Shown here: positions 18,176 to 25,430 of the stretch, in pieces | Position numbering within the stretch: the first letter of the stretch is position 1 | Layout of the letters: every line of letters begins with the position of its first letter | Source of the DNA: Thermosipho sp. (in: thermotogales) | GTDB lineage: Bacteria > Thermotogota > Thermotogae > Thermotogales > Fervidobacteriaceae | Length of the DNA stretch: 32,527 nt | Assembly (NCBI GenBank): GCA_030153605.1 | Contig: JASKLO010000018.1 | Location: 1 to 32,527 of the forward strand | Direction of reading: 5' to 3' | Position numbers and translations under genes: made by a program | The notes under the pieces: model-generated | Seen by the model: the letters and a program-made list of their open reading frames with translations, nothing else | Told to the model about the DNA's origin: nothing | Databases searched by the model: none

Positions 18176-18196
18176 GCCCCGGAAATTTTCCGGGGC
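18176..18196 (-). terminator. Terminator upstream of dnaB
   Basis: A G+C-rich stem, GCCCCGG / CCGGGGC, extended by AAA/TTT. The minus-strand tail is GTTATTTTTTT. It ends transcription from the nuclease gene or from a separate small RNA. Confidence 0.8.
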
Positions 18197-18304
18197 ATTT
18201 ATTCTTGGATTTATATTCCAATGGGGATGGGGGGGTCGCTGCTCAGCTTAACTTTAACATAGGTTTTGTTAAAACTCAACTACTTAAATAAAATTTTTTG
18301 TTAC
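18197..18304 (-). ncRNA. Candidate small structured RNA upstream of the dnaB terminator
   Basis: This 108-base gap contains a G+C-rich island (GCTGAGCAGCGACC followed by a run of seven C, minus strand) in otherwise A+T-rich intergenic DNA. On the minus strand there are hairpins TTTAACA-N7-TGTTAAA (18252-18272 region) and TTGGA-N7-TCCAA (18203-18219 region), then the terminator. A TATAAT at 18311-18316, overlapping the nuclease stop, could start it near 18304. It matches no RNA family I recognise (not tmRNA, SRP RNA, 6S or RNase P). It could also be a simple 3' untranslated region. Confidence 0.35.
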
Positions 18305-18311
18305 AAATACA

Positions 18312-19514
18312 TTATATATAAAACATGTAATTTCTAAGTATATCCCACAATAGTTTTGTAGCTCTTACATCATCTTCGTTATAAACTAATATTTCCTCTA
18401 ACAATTTTTCTTCTCCCGTTAGTAAAAAATCTTCAAATTTCTTTACTGCTTTCATACCATTTAAACTGGTACGCCAATTAAACCCAAAATATCTTGCAAG
18501 AGGTTTTAAAGAATAAGATAAAACAGGAACAGCTATATGATTTGTAAAAATACTGTAAATATCCAAAAATCTGTTCTCAAATCGTGCATTTAATCCATAT
18601 TTTCTAATCAATTTTTTAAATTGATTAGGTTCATAGCTATGATAATGATATATTGGTAAATCATTTTCAGATAAAAAGAAAAGAAGTCTAATAAATGCTT
18701 CTTTTTCTGAATTTTTTTCTCTTGCAATAAATGGTACATATTTATTTTTATACAAAATACCAAATAAATAATGGAAATCTACATAACTTTCAATATCAAA
18801 AAATATACCTTCTTTCAATTTTGGAGGTTTCTTAATTATAACAGGCTTTTCATCTAAGAAAGATTTAGCTTGAGCCCATACTTTTAAACCTTTTTGCTCT
18901 CCTAAAATTAATTGAACTTTTTCCTTATTTTTTACAATATCTGTTAGAGTATTTATATTTGCAGATTTTAACTTGCTTAAATTCACTTTCCCTATACCTT
19001 TAATAAACTCAATATTATCACTTTTAACAAAATAATCGAGACATTCATTTGAATATCCACAGAATTTACATTCTGAATTTATTTTTGGTGTTGGCATATC
19101 ACTCTCTGTCAAATTTCTTAAAATCACAAGCGCACTTTCAACAAAGTTTTCCCAGGGAATTTCTTGTTCATAAAAATTGCTTTTAAAAATTACTCGAACT
19201 TTTTTTCCGCTTTCTTTTGAAAAAACATACCCATACAAAGCCGCTTCATAATAATGGTATTTATATAACCTTTTTCCTTTTCGCCAAGAAATAATAATTA
19301 TCTCTTCTTTATTAGCGTTAATTTCAATACCAGTTGCCCATAAAGTAGCACCAAAAATCTCTGAACTCAACTCTGCATATTTCAAAGAACCACCAAATCT
19401 AATAACTTCTCTAGTTATTTCTTCGTGGTTGTAATTTCTCTTTTCTCGGCTTTCTAACCAAAATTTTCTTGGACAAACCATTACTGTCCTTATGTTTGAA
19501 ATTTCAATATTCAT
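18312..19514 (-). CDS. TM0106-family nuclease: Cas4/RecB-like domain plus DEDD exonuclease
   Basis: A 400-residue two-domain protein. The N-terminal half has Cas4/AddB-like cysteines: C14 in CPRKFWL and C149, C152, C158 in CKFCGYSNEC, likely holding a 4Fe-4S cluster. Between them lies a PD-(D/E)XK-like core (VRVIFKSNFYEQE). A helix-hairpin-helix segment follows (FIKGIGKVNLSKLKSANINT). The C-terminal half is RNase H-fold, DEDD-type: FFDIES (D240, E242), a middle Asp in FLDIYSIF, and YNEDDVRAT. It matches the TM0106 family of putative RecB-like nucleases, presumed to act in DNA repair. The ATG at 19512-19514 follows AGGTGA. No cas genes or repeats are nearby. Confidence 0.8.
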   Translation of the reverse strand: MNIEISNIRTVMVCPRKFWLESREKRNYNHEEITREVIRFGGSLKYAELSSEIFGATLWATGIEINANKEEIIIISWRKGKRLYKYHYYEAALYGYVFSKESGKKVRVIFKSNFYEQEIPWENFVESALVILRNLTESDMPTPKINSECKFCGYSNECLDYFVKSDNIEFIKGIGKVNLSKLKSANINTLTDIVKNKEKVQLILGEQKGLKVWAQAKSFLDEKPVIIKKPPKLKEGIFFDIESYVDFHYLFGILYKNKYVPFIAREKNSEKEAFIRLLFFLSENDLPIYHYHSYEPNQFKKLIRKYGLNARFENRFLDIYSIFTNHIAVPVLSYSLKPLARYFGFNWRTSLNGMKAVKKFEDFLLTGEEKLLEEILVYNEDDVRATKLLWDILRNYMFYI

Positions 19515-19546
19515 AAAGATCACCTGTTCTATTTTTTTCAAAAGTA

Positions 19547-19573
19547 ATTATAACATCAAAAGTTTGATATAAT
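19547..19573. promoter_or_regulatory. Back-to-back promoters for the nuclease gene (-) and ridA (+)
   Basis: On the minus strand TGT-TATAAT (19547-19552) faces the nuclease. On the plus strand TGA-TATAAT (19568-19573) faces ridA. Between them an inverted repeat ATCAAA-AG-TTTGAT (19555-19568) could be an operator reaching both. Confidence 0.5.
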
Positions 19574-19615
19574 ATTTTTTGAAAAATAGTAAATAGTAAA
19601 AGGAGGAATTAGAAA

Positions 19616-19990
19616 ATGGAAATAATTCAACCAAAAAATGCACCAAAAGCCATAGGCCCATATTCAATCGCTGTAAAAAGTAATGGATTTATTTTTGTTT
19701 CAGGCCAACTTCCAGTTATTCCAGAAACCGGTGAAATGGTGAAAGGCGATATTAAAAAAGCAACTTTAGTTATTCTCAAAAACATTAAAAATATATTAGA
19801 AGAATCAGGAAGCGGTATTGAAAAAATAGTCAAAGTTAATGTTTACATGATGGATATTTCTAACTTCAATGATTTTAACGAAGTATATGCAGAGTTTTTT
19901 GGAGAACATAAACCTGCAAGAGCTGTAGTACAAGTTGCGGGGTTACCTAAAAATTCAGATCTCGAAATTGAGGTAATAGCGGAGGCCTAG
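19616..19990 (+). CDS. ridA: RidA-family imine/enamine deaminase
   Basis: A 124-residue RidA (YjgF/YER057c/UK114) protein, which hydrolyses reactive 2-aminoacrylate and related imines. GPYSIAVKSNGFIFVSGQLP at the N-terminus, VNVYMMDISNFNDFNEVYAEFF in the middle, KPARAVVQVAGLP with the substrate-carboxylate Arg (R102), and IEVIAEA at the end are all family features. The normal trimer is expected. AGGAGG lies about 10 bases before the ATG. Its TAG directly abuts the ATG of the downstream glycosylase gene, whose ribosome site lies inside ridA, so the two are co-transcribed. Confidence 0.93.
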   Translation: MEIIQPKNAPKAIGPYSIAVKSNGFIFVSGQLPVIPETGEMVKGDIKKATLVILKNIKNILEESGSGIEKIVKVNVYMMDISNFNDFNEVYAEFFGEHKPARAVVQVAGLPKNSDLEIEVIAEA

Positions 19991-20644
19991 ATGAAAGAAA
20001 TTAAAAAACTTTATGATGATCTTTATAGTATATATGGGGATGTAGGAAAATGGTGGCCAGGAACACCAGAAGAGATTTTTGTATCTGCTGTACTAACTCA
20101 AAATACTAATTGGAAAAATGTTGAAAAAGCACTAGAAAATATTTATAAATACACAAATCAAAAGGACATCTTAAAGGATCTTCACAATTTTTCCATACAA
20201 AAAATTGCTGAATTAATTAAACCTGCAGGATTTTATAATTTGAAAGCAGAAAGGTTAAAAAACCTTCTTTCTTTCCTTTCAATTTTTGACTTTGATATTG
20301 AAAAAATGAAAAAAATGGATGAGAATCTTTTTAGAAAAAAGCTTCTTGAAATAAAAGGAATCGGCAAAGAAACAGCCGATTCCATTTTATTATATGCATT
20401 AAATAAACCATTTTTTGTTGTAGATGCATATACAAAAAGATTAATTGATAGAATATACAAAATTAAAGAAAAAGACTACGATAAAGTTCAAAAAATATTT
20501 TATGAAGCATATCCTAAAAACACTGAACTATATCAAAAATTACACGGTTTAATAGTAGAACATGCTAAATTGATTTGTAGAAAAAAACCTTTATGTAATC
20601 TTTGCAAACTTTCATCAAAATGTTCGTTTAAAAATTCTACTTAA
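19991..20644 (+). CDS. Endonuclease III-like DNA glycosylase (HhH-GPD, 4Fe-4S)
   Basis: A 217-residue base-excision-repair enzyme. It has an early SAVLTQNTNWKNV helix, helix-hairpin-helix IKGIGKETADSILL (121-134), the catalytic Asp145 in VVDAYTKRL, and a C-terminal iron-sulfur loop C196-x5-C202-x2-C205-x5-C211. In E. coli endonuclease III the HhH reads GVGRKTAN with catalytic Lys120; here that position is Glu127. It is therefore probably a glycosylase without beta-lyase activity, as in MagIII-type 3-methyladenine glycosylases, where the motif also reads GIGKE. That assignment is from memory. GGAGG lies 5 bases before the ATG. The 3' end overlaps the convergent MFS gene by 8 bases, with no terminator between. 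Confidence 0.85.
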   Translation: MKEIKKLYDDLYSIYGDVGKWWPGTPEEIFVSAVLTQNTNWKNVEKALENIYKYTNQKDILKDLHNFSIQKIAELIKPAGFYNLKAERLKNLLSFLSIFDFDIEKMKKMDENLFRKKLLEIKGIGKETADSILLYALNKPFFVVDAYTKRLIDRIYKIKEKDYDKVQKIFYEAYPKNTELYQKLHGLIVEHAKLICRKKPLCNLCKLSSKCSFKNST

Positions 20645-21893
20645 CATCTCCTTTTTTAACATATTGTAGTGTAACAATAGCTATAAGGAAAAATATAGCT
20701 GAAAAGATAATTAAAGAATCATAACCAACTTTATCAATAAACAAACCCGCTAATGGAGGCGCTATAATATTTGCACTCATTGAGAAGAAATAATACAGCC
20801 CAGTATATCCTCCAACTTTTTCTTGAACAGTCATATCTACAACAGTGGGCAAAGAATTGACATTAACCATTCCCCAACCAATTCCTCCAAGAGCAAACAA
20901 AACAAACATAACATAAGTTAATGTTTTGGCTTCATTAATGGTCCAAACAGCAAACATTGTTAAAAGTGTAATAGAAACAACAGTAATAAGACCTATTGTC
21001 ATAGCTTTTTTTCTTCCAATTTTATAACCAATAAATCCTGCGGGGATAGAAAATAACATGAAAGTTAATGAGAAAAATCCAAGGATCAGAGCCCCAGTAC
21101 TTTCACTAATGCCTACCCTAAATTTTGCATAACTTGTAAAGAAGGTTTCAAGAGCGTTATAACCAATAAACCAAAAAAGAATAGATAAAAGCATCATTAA
21201 AAGACTTTTTTCTTTTGAAGCAAACACTTCTTTTAAATTTGTCATTAATTCACTAAAACTCTTTTTAAACACATTATCTAACTTCACTTTTTCTGAACTT
21301 TTAATTCTATATTTCTCATCTTCTTTTATAAAAATAACCACTAATATTAAAGCTAAAACCATAACAAGTGCACCTAGCCAAAATGGTAATGCATAATTTT
21401 TATCATAAAGTGGTTTTCCAACAAAATAAGCAATCAGTGCACCAAGACCTCCCATAAAGTTAATTATTCCATTAGCTTGACTTCTATATTTTGACGGAGT
21501 TATATCTGGCATTAGCGCTATTACTGGTGATCTAAAAAACGCCATAAAGAAATTCATAAAAATTATATTCAACATCATAAACCAAAGAAGATGCATTTCT
21601 CTAGTAATAGGAATTAAAGCAAAAAATAAACCTGCAAGAGGAGCACCGATTAATATATAAGGCATTCTTCTCCCAAAGCGTGTTCTGGTTTGATCACTTA
21701 ATACCCCGATTAACGGAAGCATAAATATCGCAAAGATATTATCAATAGTCATTACAAAACCTATACTTGTAGAAGACAAAGAGAAATCCTTCAAAAATAT
21801 AGGAACATATGCATTATAAAGTGGCCATACAATACTTATACCAAAAAAGCCAAAACCCAGTAGAAATAATTTACTAAATTTAGGTTTTTCCAT
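20637..21893 (-). CDS. MFS transporter (sugar/glycoside-type)
   Basis: 418 residues with about 12 hydrophobic segments. The loop after TM2 carries the MFS signature in GVLSDQTRTRFGRRMPYILIG, whose D-x-x-x-x-R-x-G-R-R form resembles sucrose/maltose:cation symporters and the GPH/MFS_2 group. A second half-repeat loop is GYKIGRKKAM. Substrate unknown; sugar uptake is plausible in a saccharolytic thermophile. The ATG at 21891-21893 is 8 bases after GGGGG. A TTG seven codons upstream overlaps the ribosome site and is rejected. Divergent from mgsA. Confidence 0.85.
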   Translation of the reverse strand: MEKPKFSKLFLLGFGFFGISIVWPLYNAYVPIFLKDFSLSSTSIGFVMTIDNIFAIFMLPLIGVLSDQTRTRFGRRMPYILIGAPLAGLFFALIPITREMHLLWFMMLNIIFMNFFMAFFRSPVIALMPDITPSKYRSQANGIINFMGGLGALIAYFVGKPLYDKNYALPFWLGALVMVLALILVVIFIKEDEKYRIKSSEKVKLDNVFKKSFSELMTNLKEVFASKEKSLLMMLLSILFWFIGYNALETFFTSYAKFRVGISESTGALILGFFSLTFMLFSIPAGFIGYKIGRKKAMTIGLITVVSITLLTMFAVWTINEAKTLTYVMFVLFALGGIGWGMVNVNSLPTVVDMTVQEKVGGYTGLYYFFSMSANIIAPPLAGLFIDKVGYDSLIIFSAIFFLIAIVTLQYVKKGDVK

Positions 21894-21933
21894 CTCCCAT
21901 TCCCCCTTTTTCAATATATCTAGTACAGTTTTG

Positions 21934-21955
21934 ATTTTAACATATATGATATAAT
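21934..21955. promoter_or_regulatory. Divergent extended -10 promoters: MFS gene (-) and mgsA (+)
   Basis: On the minus strand TGT-TAAAAT (21934-21939) faces the transporter. On the plus strand TGA-TATAAT (21950-21955) faces mgsA. Neither has a good -35. Confidence 0.5.
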
Positions 21956-21983
21956 TAAAAAAAGAACCTTGGAGGTGATTCTT

Positions 21984-22373
21984 TTGTTAAATATAGCCTT
22001 AATAGCTCATGACAAAAAGAAATTGGACCTTGCTATGTTTGTTAAAGAATGGAAAGAAGTTTTTGAAAAATGCACTCTTTATGCAACAAGTACTACTGGA
22101 AAAATTATTGAAGAAAAAATAGGCCTAAAAGTAAATAAGTTAGAATCTGGTCCCTATGGAGGAGATTTACAAATTGGAGCGCTTGTTGCAGATAGAAAAA
22201 TTGATTTTGTTATTTTTTTAAGAGATCCTTTAACAGCTCAGCCACACGAGCCAGATGTTTCAGCATTAATGAGAGTTTGCGATGTTCATAATATTCCATT
22301 AGCTACAAATCTTGGAACTGCTGAAGCTCTTGTTATAGAAATTAGAAAAAACCTTGAAGGGCAGGTAAAATAA
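21984..22373 (+). CDS. mgsA: Methylglyoxal synthase
   Basis: A 129-residue enzyme converting dihydroxyacetone phosphate to methylglyoxal and phosphate, a phosphate-releasing bypass of lower glycolysis. Conserved parts are [11 protein letters not shown] with the active-site His9, LYATSTTG (phosphate site), [32 protein letters not shown] with the catalytic Asp/His region, and [13 protein letters not shown] choose the TTG at 21984, 8 bases after GGAGG. This gives [10 protein letters not shown], matching family N-termini; the in-frame TTG at 21969 overlaps the ribosome site. First gene of mgsA-HAD-asnS. Confidence 0.95.
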   Translation: MLNIALIAHDKKKLDLAMFVKEWKEVFEKCTLYATSTTGKIIEEKIGLKVNKLESGPYGGDLQIGALVADRKIDFVIFLRDPLTAQPHEPDVSALMRVCDVHNIPLATNLGTAEALVIEIRKNLEGQVK

Positions 22374-22374
22374 G

Positions 22375-23175
22375 ATGGTCTTTGTTTTTGATTTAGACGG
22401 AACTCTTTTAAAAGATGATTATACAATCTCTAAAAATACAATAGAACTAATTAAAGAACTAGAGACTCATAATCAAACAATTGTTTTTGCAAGTGGACGA
22501 ATGTTAGTCTCTATTAGAAAAATTGTTAAAAAATTTTTTTCTAAAGATTTTCCAATCATTGCGTACAATGGTGCAATGGTTTTTGTTCCAAATGAAGGGA
22601 TAATATTTGAAAAAACACTTGATTACGAAAATACTAAAAAAACAATAGAGTTTCTTCGAACCAAAAACGTTCATCGACAAGCGTACGTAAACGACGAACT
22701 TTTTACAGAAGAAGATAATGAAAAAATAAAGTTTTATTCAAAACATTCAGATGTAAATTACAAAGTTGTAAATGACTTAATTGAACTAATAAAAAGTAAA
22801 GAACCAACAAAACTTTTAGCTATTGACTCTCCTGAAAGATTGGATATCATTTTGGAGGAACTTAATAATCTTGACATTAAAGCTGAAATTTTCAAAAGCA
22901 TGAATATTTTTCTTGATATAGTTCCAAAAGATATAAACAAAGCAATTGCACTTAATAATTTGCTTAAATATTTAAATCTTGAAAATGAAAAAATTATAGT
23001 TTTTGGAGACAACCACAATGACATTCCTCTATTTAAAATGGCGGATTTTTCTGTTGCCGTTGAAAATGCTGTAGATGAGTTAAAAAATGTTGCTGATTTT
23101 GTCTCAAAAACTAATAACGAAGATGGAGTTTACTATGCCATAGCTAAAAATTTTCCAGAATATTTAAGAAAATAA
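22375..23175 (+). CDS. Cof-type HAD hydrolase (HAD-IIB)
   Basis: 266 residues. Motif I FDLDGTLL (D6, D8), motif II ASGRM (about 39-43), motif III Lys near residue 195, and motif IV GDNHNDIPLFKMADFSVAVENA. The alpha/beta cap between motifs II and III marks the Cof/IIB group, which dephosphorylates sugar phosphates, flavin or pyridoxal phosphates. The substrate is not predictable. The ATG begins one base after the mgsA stop, with GCAGG upstream inside mgsA. asnS follows after 15 bases. Confidence 0.9.
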   Translation: MVFVFDLDGTLLKDDYTISKNTIELIKELETHNQTIVFASGRMLVSIRKIVKKFFSKDFPIIAYNGAMVFVPNEGIIFEKTLDYENTKKTIEFLRTKNVHRQAYVNDELFTEEDNEKIKFYSKHSDVNYKVVNDLIELIKSKEPTKLLAIDSPERLDIILEELNNLDIKAEIFKSMNIFLDIVPKDINKAIALNNLLKYLNLENEKIIVFGDNHNDIPLFKMADFSVAVENAVDELKNVADFVSKTNNEDGVYYAIAKNFPEYLRK

Positions 23176-23190
23176 TTGGAGGTGGGCCTT

Positions 23191-24486
23191 GTGTGGGTAT
23201 ATGTAAAAGACCTAAAAAAATATATAGGTCAGGATGTGGAATTAAGAGGTTGGGTTTGGAGAAGTAGAAGTAGTGGAAAAATAGCATTTATAAACCTTAG
23301 AGATGGTACAGGAATTGTACAAGTTGTTGTTGAAGCCTCTTCTGTTCCTGAAGAAACTTTTAATAATGCAAAAAAATTAAGAATGGAATCTTCTTTAATT
23401 GTTAAAGGTCATGTTAAAGAAGAACCTAGAGCTCCTGGTGGAGTTGAAGTTCATGCCACAGAAGTTATACCCCTACAAATACCGCACGAAGATTTCCCAA
23501 TTAACAAACCAGATCATAGTATTGATTATTTGATGGATCATAGACATTTATGGCTTCGTTCAAGAAGGCAAATGCATATCCTTTATATAAGAGACGCTGT
23601 TTTAAAAGGAATTCGAAAATTTTATTGGGAAAATGATTTTGTTCAAGTTGACACACCGATTTTTACTGGAGCTATAGGTGAATCTGCAGGAAATCTTTTC
23701 GAAATTGATTATTTCGATTATGGAAAAGTTTACTTAGCACAAACCGGTCAATTATACCTTGAAGCGGCATGTATGGCGCTTGGAAGAGTTTTTAATTTAG
23801 GTCCAACATTTAGAGCAGAAAAATCAAAAACAAGAAGACATCTTATTGAATTCTGGATGAATGAAGCAGAAGTTGCATTTTATGAACATGAAGACAATTT
23901 AAAACTTCAAGAAAATCTTGTAAGTTATATAGTGAAATATGTTTTAGAAAATGCAGCAGAACATCTATATGCTTTAAAAAGAGACATTTCAAAACTTGAA
24001 AAAATTGAACCACCATTCCCAAGAATAACTTATACCGAAGCTGTAAAAATGCTTCAGAAAAAAGGGTTTGATATACAATGGGGCGACGATTTTGGAGGAG
24101 ATGAAGAAACTGAAATAGCCAAGCAATTTGAAAAACCCGTTTTTGTCACACACTATCCAAGAAAAGCAAAAGCTTTCTACATGCAACCAGATCCTGAAAA
24201 TCCAGATGTTGTTCTTTGTGATGATTTAATAGCACCTGAAGGATATGGAGAAATTATTGGAGCTTCTCAAAGAATTCATGACTATGATCTTTTAGTTGAA
24301 AGATTGAAAGAATTCAATTTACCTATAGAATCATATGATTGGTATCTTGATCTTAGAAAATTTGGTTCTGTTCCTCACAGTGGATTTGGTTTAGGTGTTG
24401 AAAGAACTATAGCTTGGATTGCTGGGCTTGAACATATTAGAGAAGCAATTCCATTTCCAAGAACATTGTATAGGGTCCATCCTTAA
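23191..24486 (+). CDS. asnS: Asparagine--tRNA ligase
   Basis: A 431-residue class IIb synthetase. The N-terminal OB-fold contains VELRGWVWRSRSSGKIAFINLRDGTGIVQVV. The catalytic domain has AQTGQLYLEAA, motif 2 with FRAEKSKTRRHLIEFWMNEAE, and motif 3 with GFGLGVERTIAWIAGL, then IREAIPFPRTLYRVHP. QLYLEA and the EFWM-type motif 2 favour AsnRS over AspRS. The GTG at 23191 is 8 bases after GGAGG; an in-frame TTG at 23176 overlaps the ribosome site. Last gene of its operon, followed by a perfect palindromic terminator. Confidence 0.93.
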   Translation: MWVYVKDLKKYIGQDVELRGWVWRSRSSGKIAFINLRDGTGIVQVVVEASSVPEETFNNAKKLRMESSLIVKGHVKEEPRAPGGVEVHATEVIPLQIPHEDFPINKPDHSIDYLMDHRHLWLRSRRQMHILYIRDAVLKGIRKFYWENDFVQVDTPIFTGAIGESAGNLFEIDYFDYGKVYLAQTGQLYLEAACMALGRVFNLGPTFRAEKSKTRRHLIEFWMNEAEVAFYEHEDNLKLQENLVSYIVKYVLENAAEHLYALKRDISKLEKIEPPFPRITYTEAVKMLQKKGFDIQWGDDFGGDEETEIAKQFEKPVFVTHYPRKAKAFYMQPDPENPDVVLCDDLIAPEGYGEIIGASQRIHDYDLLVERLKEFNLPIESYDWYLDLRKFGSVPHSGFGLGVERTIAWIAGLEHIREAIPFPRTLYRVHP

Positions 24487-24514
24487 CTACAAATTTAAAA
24501 CAAAAATAAAATCA

Positions 24515-24540
24515 AAAAGCCACCTTATAAGGTGGCTTTT
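24515..24540 (+). terminator. Terminator after asnS
   Basis: A 10-bp perfect stem AAAAGCCACC / GGTGGCTTTT with loop TTATAA and a TTTTATAAT tail. Confidence 0.85.
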
Positions 24541-24561
24541 ATAATAACAAATCAAATATGT

Positions 24562-24567
24562 TAAAAT
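24562..24567 (+). promoter_or_regulatory. Extended -10 of the Crp/Fnr regulator gene
   Basis: TAAAAT preceded by TGT, 33 bases before the ATG. No palindrome like the one at hcp is seen here. Confidence 0.4.
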
Positions 24568-24600
24568 TAAATTTGAAAAGCATGAACTTTGGAGGAAAAT

Positions 24601-25287
24601 ATGTCGAAATTGAAAAAATATATTCCAATATTAAGACAATGTGAGCTTTTTAAAGATATTGATGAAAGTGAAATTTTAGATATTATAAAAGATGCACATA
24701 TTGAATCATTTGAAAAAGATGAAACAATTCGATTTAGAAACGATCCATGTGATGAAATACTAATCTTGATAGAGGGAGAAACTCTTGGATTATTCATAAA
24801 CGAAGAGGGAAAAATTATACAAGTTGATCACATGTTTGCTCCAAAAACTTTGGCTGTAGCAGTCATTTTCTCTTCAAATCCAAAGTATCCTGTTGATGTC
24901 GTTACTGTAAAACCAAGTAAAATTTTAAAAGTACCAAAAGAAATGTTTATTCATAAATTGATGAAAAATGAAAAATTATTGAGAAATTATCTCCAACTCG
25001 TTTCTGACGCTTTCGTTTTTATAACCGATCGATTTTACGAAATTACATTAAAAAACCTTGTACAGAAAGTATGCCGTTATTTATATACAATTTTTCAAAA
25101 ACAGAACAGTTTAATTATTGAACTAGAAATGTCGAAAGAGGAGCTTTCAAGAGAATTTGGAGTAACAAGGCCAGCATTATCTAGAGTTTTTTTAGAATTA
25201 GAAAAAAGAGGTGTTATTGAAACACTAGGTAGAAAAATTAAATTAAAAAACATAAAATATATTGAAGATTATGCTCTGTTTTTTTAA
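24601..25287 (+). CDS. Crp/Fnr-family transcriptional regulator, HcpR-like
   Basis: 228 residues. The N-terminal cyclic-nucleotide-binding-type beta barrel covers about residues 10-115 (LRQCELFKDIDESEIL, ILILIEGETLGLFI). A long dimerisation helix follows, then a winged helix-turn-helix at about 175-210 whose recognition helix is VTRPALSRV, with the Ser-Arg pair shared with Fnr. It lacks the N-terminal Cys cluster of Fnr. The hcp gene lies 1.5 kb away with a GTAAC-N4-GTTAC palindrome in its promoter. This fits HcpR, the Crp/Fnr regulator that activates hcp in several anaerobes in response to nitrogen oxides; the link is inference. The ATG at 24601 follows GGAGG by 5 bases; an upstream TTG is not used. 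Confidence 0.8.
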   Translation: MSKLKKYIPILRQCELFKDIDESEILDIIKDAHIESFEKDETIRFRNDPCDEILILIEGETLGLFINEEGKIIQVDHMFAPKTLAVAVIFSSNPKYPVDVVTVKPSKILKVPKEMFIHKLMKNEKLLRNYLQLVSDAFVFITDRFYEITLKNLVQKVCRYLYTIFQKQNSLIIELEMSKEELSREFGVTRPALSRVFLELEKRGVIETLGRKIKLKNIKYIEDYALFF

Positions 25288-25389
25288 ATTTTTTTAAATT
25301 ATAGTTTTATTCCCAATTATTTTAATTTATAAGACCTCTTCAAAAAAAATTAATTATCTATATGCTTTTTGCTTTATTTTTCCTAATGA

Positions 25390-25395
25390 TAAAAT
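25390..25395 (+). promoter_or_regulatory. Candidate extended -10 of the alkaline phosphatase gene
   Basis: TAAAAT preceded by TGA, about 35 bases upstream of the ATG. The gap 25288-25430 holds no clear terminator, so read-through from the regulator gene is possible. Confidence 0.35.
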
Positions 25396-25430
25396 CAAAT
25401 TATCAATCTTACTTAAAAGGAGGAAAGCTT

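Noticed and set aside
18312-19514. Cas4 of a CRISPR system
   Set aside because: The protein has an extra DEDD exonuclease domain, and no repeats, cas1 or cas2 are in the window.
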